NCBI GenBank assembly: GCA_018268695.1
Contig: JAFDWD010001121.1
Span: forward strand, 1 to 64,000
Reading direction: 5' to 3'
DNA from: Actinomycetota bacterium
Lineage (GTDB): Bacteria; Actinomycetota; Thermoleophilia; Solirubrobacterales; 70-9
Length of the DNA: 64,000 bases
In this document: positions 33,125-41,511 of the stretch, piece by piece
Numbering within the stretch: the stretch's first letter is position 1
Layout: the number at the start of each line of letters is the position of its first letter
Notes under the pieces: model-generated
Databases searched by the model: none
The model's input: only the letters and a program-made list of their open reading frames with translations
Told to the model about the DNA's origin: nothing
Program-made: the position numbers and the translations under genes

Positions 33125-34014
33125 CAAGCGACCGGGGCCGAGTCGGCGAGCGGGGTGAACGAGGTGAGCATCTCCAGCGGCGCCCCCGGCCCCCAGAGGT
33201 TCTGGCCGTCGGGATCGTCTTTCGCCCAACGCCCCGGCTCGTAGGTCGCCTCGTCCCACACCTGGTAGATGTCGGCGTAGTACTCGACGATGCAGCCGGC
33301 CGGGTCGTAGTGATAGGTGAACAGGTTGTTGCCCGCCCCGTGGCGGCCCGGACCCCAGATGAAGCGGCTGCCGTTCTTCGCCAAGGTCTCCCCGAGCTGG
33401 GTGAGGACGGCGACGTTCTCCACCTCCCAGGCGTAATGGTTGATCCCCGGCTCGCCTTTCTGCAGACCGATCCCGTGGTGATCCGGATTGCAGCGCAGGA
33501 AGGAGAGCAGGCCGGGCCCGATCTCGTCGGAGAGGCGGAACTCGAGCACCTCCTGGAAGAAGTCCTGGGTCAGCTTGATGTCCGGGGCGGTAAGGGTCGG
33601 GTGACCGAATTTGCGCGGCTGGACACCGGTGCCCGTGTGGATCGGACCCGCGTCCTCCATACCCGTGAACACCTCGAAGACATGCCCGTCGGGGCCGAGG
33701 AAGCGAACCGCCTCGGCGATACCCCGCTCCTGCGGTTGCTCGGCGACGATCGTCACGTTCTCCTCACGCAGCCTGCCGACGAGCGTCGACAACGCCTCTG
33801 CGTCGTGCGCCTCCATCGAGATATGGTCGACCGCGGCGACGTCGGACTCGAGATATTCGAGCGAGTGGTGGCAGTCTTTGTGGGTGAGGTAAGAGACGCC
33901 GTCGACACGCTCGACCTCTCGCATCCCCATGACCGTGGTCGCCCAGGCGACCGAGGCGTCGAGGTCCGGAACCTTCAATCCGACATGGGCCATGCGCTTG
34001 ATTACGCTCGACAC
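33124..34014 (-). CDS. Type I extradiol (catechol 2,3-) dioxygenase, VOC superfamily
   Basis: A 296-residue two-module VOC protein. The C-terminal module contains the 2-His-1-Glu iron triad: H138 (FGHPTLTAPD), H193 (INHYAWEV) and E244 (CIVEYYAD). The active-site segment GRH225GAGNNLFTYHYDP is also present. It should open a catecholic ring between the hydroxylated and adjacent carbon. Start codon is ATG. Next on the minus strand is the FAH hydrolase (overlapping); a single-domain VOC protein lies 50 nt upstream. Confidence 0.92.
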   Translation of the reverse strand: MSSVIKRMAHVGLKVPDLDASVAWATTVMGMREVERVDGVSYLTHKDCHHSLEYLESDVAAVDHISMEAHDAEALSTLVGRLREENVTIVAEQPQERGIAEAVRFLGPDGHVFEVFTGMEDAGPIHTGTGVQPRKFGHPTLTAPDIKLTQDFFQEVLEFRLSDEIGPGLLSFLRCNPDHHGIGLQKGEPGINHYAWEVENVAVLTQLGETLAKNGSRFIWGPGRHGAGNNLFTYHYDPAGCIVEYYADIYQVWDEATYEPGRWAKDDPDGQNLWGPGAPLEMLTSFTPLADSAPVA

Positions 34015-34063
34015 GTTTTCTCCTCCTTGGTTTGGCGGTCTTCGGGCTCGACCGTGTGGTTCT

Positions 34064-34579
34064 TCAAAACGGGCTTTCGATCCGGAACGGCCGCGAGCCG
34101 TCCCAATCGGTGGCGTGCGCCGTGAGCGCCGCCGCCAGGCGGGTGTGCAAGTCGTCCTCCTGCAACAGCTCGATGCAGCCGAACCCCGGCAGTTCGTGGT
34201 AGTCCATCCGTAGAGGGCCGCGCCGGGCGCGGAGAAAGCGCCTCGCTCCGGCCGCGACCAACCGCTCGGACGCGGCCTCGAGATCGGGGGCGGTGTAGCC
34301 GAGGTGGTTGACCGGACGATGACGGAAACCGTTGGCCAGGCCGGCGGGCTCGACGCGCACCAGCCGGGTCAGCTCGACGGTCTTTCCCGCCAACCGGCCG
34401 AAGGCATGATCGTGGTCCCAGATGCACTCCTCGCCATCCGCGTAGCTGAGCTCGTCGAACGGACTGTGGGGCATCTGGAAGAACGGCCCGGCACCGAGCG
34501 ACTCGGCCATCTCGACCGCCGCCTGCTCGAGGTCGTCGACGGCAAAGCAGATGTGATGCGCGGTCAGTCCGTACAGCAA
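34064..34579 (-). CDS. Single-domain VOC family protein
   Basis: A 171-residue VOC (glyoxalase/bleomycin-resistance fold) protein: LTAHHICFAVDDLEQAAVEMAESLGAGPF and VNHLGYTAPDLEAASERLVAAGARR indicate two beta-alpha-beta3 half-modules. Methylmalonyl-CoA-epimerase-like or accessory dioxygenase activity is possible. A TTG start is used; an out-of-frame ATG lies just upstream. First gene of the minus-strand set VOC - extradiol dioxygenase - FAH - amidohydrolase. The promoter holds a D-type element. Confidence 0.8.
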   Translation of the reverse strand: MLYGLTAHHICFAVDDLEQAAVEMAESLGAGPFFQMPHSPFDELSYADGEECIWDHDHAFGRLAGKTVELTRLVRVEPAGLANGFRHRPVNHLGYTAPDLEAASERLVAAGARRFLRARRGPLRMDYHELPGFGCIELLQEDDLHTRLAAALTAHATDWDGSRPFRIESPF

Positions 34580-34616
34580 AAGATCTATCGCTTCCCATTC
34601 ACGATAAGTGGGAGCA

Positions 34617-34627
34617 TTATATCCAAT
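34617..34627. promoter_or_regulatory. D-type element 3 before the VOC-dioxygenase operon
   Basis: TTATATCCAAT, 38-48 nt upstream of the TTG start at 34579, in the 95-nt gap between this operon and gntR copy 3. Confidence 0.55.
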
Positions 34628-34674
34628 GTTAGGACGAGCGTCATCAGCCCTCGCGGGCGGATGAAGGAAGGCGG

Positions 34675-35433
34675 CTAACCGACGCTGAGAGAGTCGACCG
34701 CGCCCGGGGCGACCGTGCGGAGGGTCACCCGCAACCGCTCGAGGTCACGGTCGGGCTCGAGCACACCGAAGACCAGGGAGGCCGTGTTGGCGTAGTGGTC
34801 GCCGAGTCGGTCCGCCGCCAGCTCGGCGTCGCCCTCTTTCGCCGCGTCGAGGATGCGACGGTGCTCGGAGCGCCGGTTCTTCCATTTGCCGTAGATGCCG
34901 AAACTGATCCGATAGCGTTCCGAATGGTCCGCCATGACGTCGATCTCGGCAGCGATGTTGGGCCCGGCGCCGGTCACCAGGCGACGATGGAAAGCCCGGT
35001 GCGGGGCGCGAAAACCGACATCGTCGCCAGCCTTGTGGTAGTGCTCCATCTTGGTCATCGCCGCCTCCAGCTCGGCGATGTCGTCGGAGCTCAAATTCGG
35101 CACGGTCATCCTGATCGCCAGCGCCTCGAGCGAGATCCGACGGATATAAAGTTCTTCGAAGTCGTCTGCCGAGAGGGAGGCGATCCGGACCGGATGGTTC
35201 GGCTCGGCGACGACCAGACCCTCCCGCTGGAGCATTCGCAGTGCCTCGCGCAGTGGCGTCCGGCCGGCGTCGAACTCGGAGGCGAGAAGGTGCTGCGGGA
35301 TCGAGGCCCCCTGCTCCAGGCGGGCGTAGAGGATCGCGTCACGAATCCGATCGTGGACCGCGGAGACGCTTTGGCTCTCGTCGCGACGACCCCGTTTGCC
35401 GCTCGGAGCCGCGACGCCTGCCACCTTCGTCAT
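34675..35433 (-). CDS. GntR-family regulator with FCD domain (copy 3)
   Basis: A 252-residue FadR-subfamily regulator, distinct from copies 1 and 2. The winged HTH (VHDRIRDAILYARLEQGASI, SEFDAGRTPLREALRMLQREGLV) is followed by an FCD effector domain (FRAPHRAFHRRLV, SEHRRILDAAKEGD, LGDHYANTA). The ATG at 35433 has a GAGAGGACGG ribosome site; the longer upstream frame runs into the operator region. A D-type element lies about 100 nt upstream, and five similar elements sit at other promoters of the 24-45 kb block. It is thus the best candidate regulator of that block, probably released by an organic-acid ligand. Confidence 0.9.
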   Translation of the reverse strand: MTKVAGVAAPSGKRGRRDESQSVSAVHDRIRDAILYARLEQGASIPQHLLASEFDAGRTPLREALRMLQREGLVVAEPNHPVRIASLSADDFEELYIRRISLEALAIRMTVPNLSSDDIAELEAAMTKMEHYHKAGDDVGFRAPHRAFHRRLVTGAGPNIAAEIDVMADHSERYRISFGIYGKWKNRRSEHRRILDAAKEGDAELAADRLGDHYANTASLVFGVLEPDRDLERLRVTLRTVAPGAVDSLSVG

Positions 35434-35534
35434 TTCCGTCCTCTCACGACTGTCCTCGGGTATTTGCCAGAACCCGCCGCCTCCCACGAGGCCTGCGGGC
35501 AAACCAATATAGCCGCGACGCGGATGGGGAGTCC

Positions 35535-35545
35535 TTATATCCAAT
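35535..35545. promoter_or_regulatory. D-type element 4 between gntR copy 3 and the divergent small gene
   Basis: TTATATCCAAT in the 137-nt divergent region. TATTTT (35559-35564) ends 6 nt before the ATG at 35571, a leaderless-type promoter for the small gene. Confidence 0.55.
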
Positions 35546-35570
35546 TAAACTTATTTGATATTTTCATTCG

Positions 35571-35843
35571 ATGATCTTACGGATCGACTGCAAGCTGACC
35601 CCGCCTCGGGTCGACCTGCTCGAAGCCGACGACCTCACCTCGTTCAAGACGATCGTCGTCGTCGGCCGGCACAGCTGGGTCGCGCCGGCGACCCTGGAGG
35701 CGCTCGGACCGTCCACCGACCCGGCCTGGCGCAAAGGCCTGTCCTCGATGGTCGAATTCGCCGCCGAGCACGGCTGGACCGACGAGCGCGGTCGGGTCCG
35801 CTCGCACGTCGAACTGGTCGAGGAGCGACCGGCCGAGACCTAG
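35571..35843 (+). CDS. Small hypothetical protein
   Basis: A 90-residue protein with no family I recognise. It is predicted to be a compact alpha/beta protein (MILRIDCKLTPPRVDLL, FKTIVVVGRHSWVAPATLEAL) without membrane segments. It is divergent from gntR copy 3 and shares its D-type promoter region. It ends inside a hairpin that also contains the stop codon of the convergent amidohydrolase gene. Its placement suggests it is a real member of the GntR copy 3 regulon. Confidence 0.6.
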   Translation: MILRIDCKLTPPRVDLLEADDLTSFKTIVVVGRHSWVAPATLEALGPSTDPAWRKGLSSMVEFAAEHGWTDERGRVRSHVELVEERPAET

Positions 35844-35909
35844 ACGATCGATTCCCCGGCACGGCTCGAGGAACGGGCCCCGGGGGGACCGCGTGGAATC
35901 GACCGTCTA
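35841..35909. terminator. 15-bp inverted repeat containing both convergent stop codons
   Basis: 35841-35855 pairs with 35895-35909 (one G-U). The left arm starts with the TAG of the small gene; the right arm ends with the TAG (minus strand) of the amidohydrolase. Probable bidirectional terminator. Confidence 0.5.
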
Positions 35910-36896
35910 ACGGGTCGCCGCGGTCAGCGCTTCCCAGTTGCGCGCCGCGAACATCTCGCGCTCGACCTTCGAGATCGGCGCGCCCGCGAGAAAGGCCTCG
36001 ACCTCGCCCGCGGCCCGGGGGACGAACGGGTGATCGAGGGCGAAGACCAGACGGTCGGCGCCGAGCACTTCGATCGCCCAGCGGACGTAGCGGTGGCTCA
36101 AGGTGCCGCTGGGAGCGATGTAGACGTGCTCCCTGAAGTACTCGGAGACCGGTCGATGCTCGAACGCCCCGGCGACTTTGGTCAGCACGTCGACCTCGTC
36201 GAGATAGAAGGGAACCAGGTCGCCCCAATGCCCGAGGACGATGCGGAGGCCGGGATGGCGGTCGAAGGCACCCGACAACACCAGCCGCACCACCTGCACC
36301 CCGGTCTCGTAGTGCCAGCCAAGGCCGGGGCCGGCGAGCGCCAGGTCGAAGTTGCCGGGCAGTCCCGAGTAGAGCGCCTCCCGCACCGGTCGTCGCGACA
36401 TCTGCGGATGGATGAACAGCGGCACGCCCAGCTCCGCCGCGGTGGCGAAGATCGGCTCGTTGTCGGGGTGGTCGAGGTTGCGGTCGCGGGTGCGGCCGAA
36501 GACGATCCCGCCGCGCATGCCGAGATCCTCGACCGCCCGCCGCAGCTCCGCGGCCGCCGCCGACGGATCGGGGGTCGGCAGGGCCGCCATCCCTTCGAAG
36601 CGGTCCGGCTCGGCGCGGATCATCGTCGCGATCCGATCGTTGACCCGGCGGGCCAGCTCCACCGATTGCGCCCGCTCCAGTGACTGGACGCCGGGCGTCG
36701 TCAGCGAGAGGACCTGGATGTCCACGCCCATCTCATCCATCCACCGGAGTCGGCCCTGGCCGTGGTCGAGAAGGGCGACTCCACGCGCGCCCTCGTAGAG
36801 GGCGATGGCGTCGTCATAGTCCTCGGGCGGGAGTCCGCGCCAGGCGTCCATCACCTCCGCCGTGGCGAGGTGCTCCTCCGCTGCGATCACCTTCAT
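35907..36896 (-). CDS. Amidohydrolase-2 family, gamma-resorcylate/ACMSD-like decarboxylase (copy 1)
   Basis: A 329-residue TIM-barrel of the amidohydrolase 2 family, which contains non-oxidative decarboxylases of hydroxybenzoates and aminocarboxymuconate semialdehyde. Metal-site residues visible: the N-terminal E-E-H (MKVIAAEEHL), LFIHPQMS, IVLGHWGDLVPF and the aspartate in LVFALDHPFV. It would remove a carboxylate from a hydroxylated aromatic acid. The ATG at 36896 is 12 nt after the HsaA-like gene; the large upstream open frame is that gene's shadow. Confidence 0.87.
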   Translation of the reverse strand: MKVIAAEEHLATAEVMDAWRGLPPEDYDDAIALYEGARGVALLDHGQGRLRWMDEMGVDIQVLSLTTPGVQSLERAQSVELARRVNDRIATMIRAEPDRFEGMAALPTPDPSAAAAELRRAVEDLGMRGGIVFGRTRDRNLDHPDNEPIFATAAELGVPLFIHPQMSRRPVREALYSGLPGNFDLALAGPGLGWHYETGVQVVRLVLSGAFDRHPGLRIVLGHWGDLVPFYLDEVDVLTKVAGAFEHRPVSEYFREHVYIAPSGTLSHRYVRWAIEVLGADRLVFALDHPFVPRAAGEVEAFLAGAPISKVEREMFAARNWEALTAATR

Positions 36897-36907
36897 TGCG
36901 GCCGCTC

Positions 36908-38080
36908 CTAATAGAAGGTGGTGTTGGGCTCGAGCCCGGCCAGGGTGCGGCCGTACAGCTCGTCCGAGGTGGTCGGCTGGATCAGCGCGTGCAGGGCGAG
37001 CGAGTTGACGTCGCGGAAGTACCGCTGGATCGGGGCGCTGTGCTGGATCTGCGAGGCGCCACTGGCCTCGAAGAGCTGGTTGACCGAGGCGCGCGCGTGG
37101 GTCGCGACCTGGCCCAGCCAGGCGCGGGCCCTGATCCTGGCGATCATCGGGACGTCGCCCTCGAGGCTCTGGTCGAGCAGCCCGCGCAACCGTTCCGTGT
37201 ACATCTCGGCGATCTCCAGCTCGAAGGTGGCGTGTGCGAGCTGATGGTGGGTCAGCGGCGCCTCGCGGGCCTCTTTGTAGGCGGTGTAGGTGATCCCGGC
37301 CTCGGGCAGGCGCTCCATGTAGGCATCCATCGCGCCGCGGGCGATCCCCAGCATCGCCGGGGCGCTGAGGATCACGAACATCATCAGGGCAGGCCGGTTG
37401 TAGTAGCGGTTCTCGCTGTAGCGGCGCTGCGGGAAATTGCCGGCGGCCAGGTCGGCGACGCGGAGGACCCGCGATGCGGGCACGAAGATGTCGGCACCGG
37501 TGATCGTGTTGGTGGCGGTCCCCGCCATCCCCGATGCGTGCCAGGTGTCCTCGATCTCGACCTGCTCGGTGGGGACGAGCGCCGCGACCGGCTCCATCCC
37601 GGTCTCGGTCGCCGCCATGCAGGCCAGCGTGACCCAGTTGCTGTGCATCCCACCGGTGTTCCAGCGCCAAGTTCCGGAAACCTCGAACCCACCATCGACG
37701 CCGACGGCACTGCCGGTCGGCGCGATCAAGCCGGTGATCCGCAGGTCCGGGGTGGCGTAGATCTCGGCTCCCGCCTCGTCACCGAGGAAGGCGGGCCACA
37801 TGTTCGAGCCGACCATCAGGGTCGACATCCAGCTCGTCGACGGGCAGCCACGGGCAATCTGGGCCAGCACCTCGTTGATCAGGCCTGCCTCTGCTTCGAA
37901 CCCGCCGACGTCACGGGGCATCGCCAGCCGGAAGACGCCGGCCTCGGTCAGCGCCGCGAGATTCTCGGGGTGCATATGGCGGAGCTGCTCGGTTTCCTCG
38001 GCCCGCTCGCGGAGAACGGGGACGAGCTCATTGACGCGGTCCAGTACGCCTTCGGGGGAGTCTTGGAACATCTTGGTCAC
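36908..38080 (-). CDS. Group D flavin monooxygenase (HsaA/HpaB-C2-like, acyl-CoA dehydrogenase fold)
   Basis: A 390-residue acyl-CoA-dehydrogenase-fold protein closest in layout to oxygenases such as 3-HSA hydroxylase HsaA. Seen: the N-terminal helical domain (LVPVLRERAEETEQLRHMHPENLAALTEAGVFRLAMP), GCPSTSWMSTLMVGSNMW, SGTWRWNTGG, and the C-terminal FEASGASQIQHSAPIQRYFRDVN segment. It lacks a Glu base typical of true dehydrogenases. Such enzymes ortho-hydroxylate phenols using FMNH2 from a separate reductase, which could be 30122-30721. It would provide the catechol for the extradiol dioxygenase. Confidence 0.85.
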   Translation of the reverse strand: MTKMFQDSPEGVLDRVNELVPVLRERAEETEQLRHMHPENLAALTEAGVFRLAMPRDVGGFEAEAGLINEVLAQIARGCPSTSWMSTLMVGSNMWPAFLGDEAGAEIYATPDLRITGLIAPTGSAVGVDGGFEVSGTWRWNTGGMHSNWVTLACMAATETGMEPVAALVPTEQVEIEDTWHASGMAGTATNTITGADIFVPASRVLRVADLAAGNFPQRRYSENRYYNRPALMMFVILSAPAMLGIARGAMDAYMERLPEAGITYTAYKEAREAPLTHHQLAHATFELEIAEMYTERLRGLLDQSLEGDVPMIARIRARAWLGQVATHARASVNQLFEASGASQIQHSAPIQRYFRDVNSLALHALIQPTTSDELYGRTLAGLEPNTTFY

Positions 38081-38089
38081 CGACTTTCT

Positions 38090-38848
38090 TCAGTGGCGGG
38101 CCTGGCCGCCGTCGACGGGAATTGCCTGGCCGCTGATCCAGCGCGCGTCCTCACTCGCCAGGAAGGAGACGACGGCCTCGAGGTCCGCCGGCATCCCGGG
38201 CCGTTTGATCGCCTGCCCCTCGACCACGTGGTCGAGGGTCGGCGACCCCGCCCACATCTCCTCGATGTGGGCGGTCCTGGTCAGCCCGGGCAGGATGCAG
38301 TTGACGGTGATCTCATCCTCGCCGAGCTCGGTCGCAAGCGCCCGGGTCAGCCCGATGACGCCGGCTTTGCTCGCCACGTAGTGGACGAAGCCGGGGATCA
38401 CCAGGTCGAACGTGTTGGAGGAGATGTTGACGATGCGGCCGAAGCCCCGCTCGCGCATCGCCGCGGAGAACGCCTTGCAGGTGAGGAACATCGAGTCGAG
38501 GTTGACGGCGAGGACGCGGCTCCAGAGCGCGTAGTCGACCTCCTCCCACGGCACGTTGGGGAAGATGCCCGCGTTGTTGACGAGGATGTCGCAGCCGCCG
38601 AAGCGCTCGTCGGTCCGCTCGCGGAGCTCGGCGATCGCGGCCTCGGAGGTGACGTCGCAGGTAACCGCCAGCGCTTCGCCCCCGTCGGCCTCGATCGCGG
38701 CCACCACCTGATCACCCTCCTCGAGATCGGCGACGACGACCTTGGCCCCATCGCGCGCGAGGCGCTCGGCGTAGGCCCTGCCGAGCCCGGCGGCGCCGCC
38801 GGTGACCACGGCCACACGTCCCTCGTGAGCGCCGGGAAATCTCTTCAC
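38090..38848 (-). CDS. Short-chain dehydrogenase/reductase (copy 2)
   Basis: A 252-residue classical SDR: TGGAAGLG, ILVNNAG, catalytic Ser/Tyr/Lys in NISSNTFDLVIPGFVHYVASK, and IPVDGG at the end. The GTG at 38848 is chosen for its GAAGGG site 6 nt upstream; a longer frame to 38929 would overlap the operator. Closely similar to the SDR at 56096-56857, including the FDLVIPGFVHY/FGLLTPGFVHY segment, suggesting the same reaction on related substrates. First gene of a minus-strand operon with the HsaA-like enzyme and decarboxylase copy 1. Confidence 0.88.
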   Translation of the reverse strand: MKRFPGAHEGRVAVVTGGAAGLGRAYAERLARDGAKVVVADLEEGDQVVAAIEADGGEALAVTCDVTSEAAIAELRERTDERFGGCDILVNNAGIFPNVPWEEVDYALWSRVLAVNLDSMFLTCKAFSAAMRERGFGRIVNISSNTFDLVIPGFVHYVASKAGVIGLTRALATELGEDEITVNCILPGLTRTAHIEEMWAGSPTLDHVVEGQAIKRPGMPADLEAVVSFLASEDARWISGQAIPVDGGQARH

Positions 38849-38919
38849 GGCAATCCCTTCTCCCAGATGTTGACATCGTCGAAATATCGACGCTTTGTAG
38901 CTTACGCTAACCGACCGTA

Positions 38920-38936
38920 ATATATCCAATGGATAT
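38920..38936. promoter_or_regulatory. D-type element 5, palindromic form
   Basis: ATATATCCAAT extended into the perfect palindrome ATATCC-AAT-GGATAT (38922-38936), about 75-90 nt upstream of the SDR start and in the divergent region shared with decarboxylase copy 2. Confidence 0.6.
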
Positions 38937-38982
38937 CGGTCGGTGAGGGGCGGAAAGCGAGCGTCCCCAACCGGTCGTCATA

Positions 38983-39014
38983 AGTGTTGACAAATCGACA
39001 GATCTGTTTACACT
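38983..39014 (+). promoter_or_regulatory. Promoter of decarboxylase copy 2 with 18-mer element B4
   Basis: The minus strand of 38983-39000 reads TGTCGATTTGTCAACACT. On the plus strand it supplies the -35 TTGACA (38987-38992), with a 16-nt spacer to TACACT (39009-39014). The operator therefore covers the -35 and spacer. Confidence 0.7.
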
Positions 39015-39055
39015 CGCCCCGGGTTCTTCACTCGAGGAAGGAAGGGAGTCCGACC

Positions 39056-40036
39056 GTGGATGGTCTACGTGTGATCGCGCTGGAGGAGCATTACGTTCCC
39101 CCGTTCCCGCTGTCCGCATCGGGGCCGCCGAAGCCGGCCGCGCCCGACACCCCCGGAAGCCGGGCGTTCGCCGCGCGCAAAGCCAAGATGGCCGATGTCG
39201 GCGCCGGGCGGATCGAGGAGATGGACGCGAGCGGAATCGACGTGCAGGTGCTTTCGCTCGGTGCCGCCGGTCTCGAGCAGCTTCCCGGTGAGGATGCGGT
39301 GCCTGCGGCGAGGCGTTGCAACGACTACCTCGCCGGTGCCGTGGCCGAGTACCCCGACCGGCTCTTCGGCTTCGCCGCGCTACCGACCACGGCGCCGGCC
39401 GCGGCTGCCGACGAGTTGGAGCGCACGGTCAAGGAGCACGGATTCAAAGGCGCCCTGATCAACGGGCAGACCCAGGGTCGCTTCCTCGACGACCGCGCCT
39501 TCTGGCCGATCTTCGAGCGCGCACAGAGGCTCGGCGTACCTATCTACCTGCACCCGGCGGAGCCGCCCGCGACGATCCGCGCCGCCTACTACGACGGCCT
39601 CCCTGGCCTGCTCGGGAAAGCCCTCGCCACCTCGGGCTGGGGATGGCATGTCGACACGGGCATGCACGCCTTGCGGATGATCGCCGGCGGCGTCTTCGAC
39701 GAGTTCCCCGACCTGCAGCTGATCGTCGGCCACATGGGCGAGGCGATCCCGTTCCTGTTCGCCCGCTCGTCGCACGTACTCGCCCGCGAAGGTCTCGATC
39801 GCCCGCTCGAGGAGTACTTCGCCGCCAACATCCACCTGACCACCAGCGGGATCTTCACCGCGCCGCCGCTGCTCTGCACCCTGATGGTGCTTGGATCGGA
39901 GCGCGTGATGTTCTCGGTCGACTACCCGATCGCCGACAACGAGGACGGCGTGCGGCTCCTCCGCGAGGCCCCGATCAGCCGCTCCGACCTGGAGCGGATC
40001 AGCCATGGCAACGCCGAGCATCTGCTCGGGATCTGA
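39056..40036 (+). CDS. Gamma-resorcylate (2,6-dihydroxybenzoate) decarboxylase-like amidohydrolase (copy 2)
   Basis: A 326-residue amidohydrolase-2 protein closely resembling gamma-resorcylate decarboxylases along its length: ALEEHYVPP, DVQVLSLGAAG, RLFGFAALPTTAP, GFKGALINGQTQG, PIYLHPAEPP, LIVGHMGEAIPFL, NIHLTTSGIF and VMFSVDYPIADN (the conserved aspartate). It catalyses reversible decarboxylation of a dihydroxybenzoate. The GTG start follows a GGAAGGGAG site. Controlled by the B-type element, unlike copy 1 at 35907-36896, which sits behind a D-type element. Confidence 0.9.
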   Translation: MDGLRVIALEEHYVPPFPLSASGPPKPAAPDTPGSRAFAARKAKMADVGAGRIEEMDASGIDVQVLSLGAAGLEQLPGEDAVPAARRCNDYLAGAVAEYPDRLFGFAALPTTAPAAAADELERTVKEHGFKGALINGQTQGRFLDDRAFWPIFERAQRLGVPIYLHPAEPPATIRAAYYDGLPGLLGKALATSGWGWHVDTGMHALRMIAGGVFDEFPDLQLIVGHMGEAIPFLFARSSHVLAREGLDRPLEEYFAANIHLTTSGIFTAPPLLCTLMVLGSERVMFSVDYPIADNEDGVRLLREAPISRSDLERISHGNAEHLLGI

Positions 40037-40042
40037 ACGGCG

Positions 40043-40486
40043 CTACCAGGAAGCGGGGACCGAGGTCCCGGTCACCCGCTCGATCGGGACCTGATGATCC
40101 TCAAGCGGATCGAGCCCTGACAGGAACAGCGGTCCACCTCGCCGACGGGCGCCGAAGAGCCGCCTGATCGCGCGGCGCCTGCCGCAGCAGAAGAGGCGCC
40201 AGCTGACCGGCACGTCGGCGGGTACCGTCGCCGCCCGGGCGGCGACCTCGCGAGCCAGATCGCGCTCGAACTGCCCGGCCGTGAGCCCGGCCGGGGCCAC
40301 GAGCGCACCCATTCCCTGGAGGAAGAGGTGGAGGGTCGGGACGTAGGCGACCAATTCCAGCGTGGCGGTCCGCTCACGGGCCAAGGCCGAAGCCGCCGCG
40401 ATCACATCGCCGGGATCGGAGTAGACGCTGAAGAGCGCCGTCACCGACCGTGAGGCAGTCGCGGCGTCCCCGCCGCGCTCCCTCAT
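40043..40486 (-). CDS. Hypothetical protein, possibly universal-stress-like
   Basis: A 147-residue protein overlapping the permease stop (40483-40486). The start (SVTALFSVYSDPGDVIAAASALARERTATLELVAYVPT) resembles a Rossmann-like UspA beginning, but the C-terminus is Arg-rich and unfamiliar, so the assignment is weak. Translational coupling to the ABC permease implies a role connected with transport. It ends 6 nt from the convergent decarboxylase gene. No signal peptide or membrane helix. Confidence 0.55.
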   Translation of the reverse strand: MRERGGDAATASRSVTALFSVYSDPGDVIAAASALARERTATLELVAYVPTLHLFLQGMGALVAPAGLTAGQFERDLAREVAARAATVPADVPVSWRLFCCGRRRAIRRLFGARRRGGPLFLSGLDPLEDHQVPIERVTGTSVPASW

Positions 40487-41511
40487 CCCGCCGCCCCCTC
40501 CGCCCGGCGCGAGCGGGACCCGCCCCGGTCGAGGCGCAGGAGGCGGCGCACCGCCCCCGCCCGGGTCGAGGTGGCCTCGAAGTTCGCCAACCCGACGGCG
40601 AGCAGCAGGGCGGCCCCGTTGAAGAGTTCGGGGATCCAGATCGGCGCCCCGGCCAGCTGCAGCCCCTTCACCCCGGTCGCCAGCACGTAGACCGCGACGA
40701 TCGTCCCCCAGACGTTGAACCGCCCGCCGCGGAACTGGGTCGAGCCGAGGAAGGCGGCGCTGAAGGCGGGCAGGAGGTAGGCCGGGCCGATCGTCGGGTC
40801 GCCGGCGGCAAGGTTGGCGGAGACGAGGATGCCGGCGAAGGCGGCGATCACGCCGCAGGCGACCAGCGAGCCGACCACGACCAGCGAGACCCGCACGCCG
40901 GCCAGGCGGGCGGCCTCGATGTTGCCGCCGGTGGCGTAGACACGACGGCCTACCGGGGTGCGCTCGAGCACGTAGAACACCGCCAGCCCGACCGCGAGCA
41001 TCAGGTAGACCGGCAGGGTCAGGCCGAAGACTTCGGTGGTGCCGAGGTCCTGCAGGCCCTTTGGCAGGCCGAGGATCTGCTGCGAGTTCGAGACCCAAGC
41101 GATCAGGGCGAGCAGGACCGAGCTGACCCCGAGCGTGGCGATGAAGGAGTCGATCCGCGCCTTGGTGATCAGGAGGCCCGAGGCCAGGCCGATCACCCCG
41201 CCCGCCGCCAGGGTGAGGACGATCGCCGGCACCAGCGGCACGCCCTGGTCGACGAGGAACCAGGCGACCAGGATCGAGCCGAAGCCGAGCTCGGCGCCGA
41301 TCGCGAGGTCGAAGGCGCTCGCCGAGAGCGCGATCACCAGGCCGATCGCCAGGGTGGCGGTCACCGCCTGACTGTCGATAAGCGCTTTCCAGGTCCCCCA
41401 TTTGAGGAACGTCTCCGGGACCCAGATCGAGAAGACGACGAACATCACGGCGAAGATGTAGATCGCCGAGATGTTCCGGAAGGAGAGCGCTCTCGCGATT
41501 CTCTCAAGCAT
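40483..41511 (-). CDS. Ribose-type (RbsC) ABC transporter permease
   Basis: A 342-residue membrane protein of the RbsC/CUT2 family with eight to ten hydrophobic segments. It includes the family segment AIGAELGFGSILVAWFLVDQGV, KARIDSFIATLGVSSVLLALIAW and RTPVGRRVYATGGNIEAARLAGV (the EAA-like loop contacting the ATPase). It overlaps the ATPase gene by 8 nt. No binding-protein gene is adjacent; the two lipoproteins at 22.2 and 49.0 kb share its operator and are the likely partners. Confidence 0.9.
   Translation of the reverse strand: MLERIARALSFRNISAIYIFAVMFVVFSIWVPETFLKWGTWKALIDSQAVTATLAIGLVIALSASAFDLAIGAELGFGSILVAWFLVDQGVPLVPAIVLTLAAGGVIGLASGLLITKARIDSFIATLGVSSVLLALIAWVSNSQQILGLPKGLQDLGTTEVFGLTLPVYLMLAVGLAVFYVLERTPVGRRVYATGGNIEAARLAGVRVSLVVVGSLVACGVIAAFAGILVSANLAAGDPTIGPAYLLPAFSAAFLGSTQFRGGRFNVWGTIVAVYVLATGVKGLQLAGAPIWIPELFNGAALLLAVGLANFEATSTRAGAVRRLLRLDRGGSRSRRAEGAAG

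Noticed and set aside
36680..38920. Very long plus-strand open frame (746 codons) opposite the HsaA-like and SDR genes
   Set aside because: Antisense shadow of GC-rich genes; the protein is Arg/Gly/Asp-rich low complexity without any family motif, while the minus-strand genes have clear domains.
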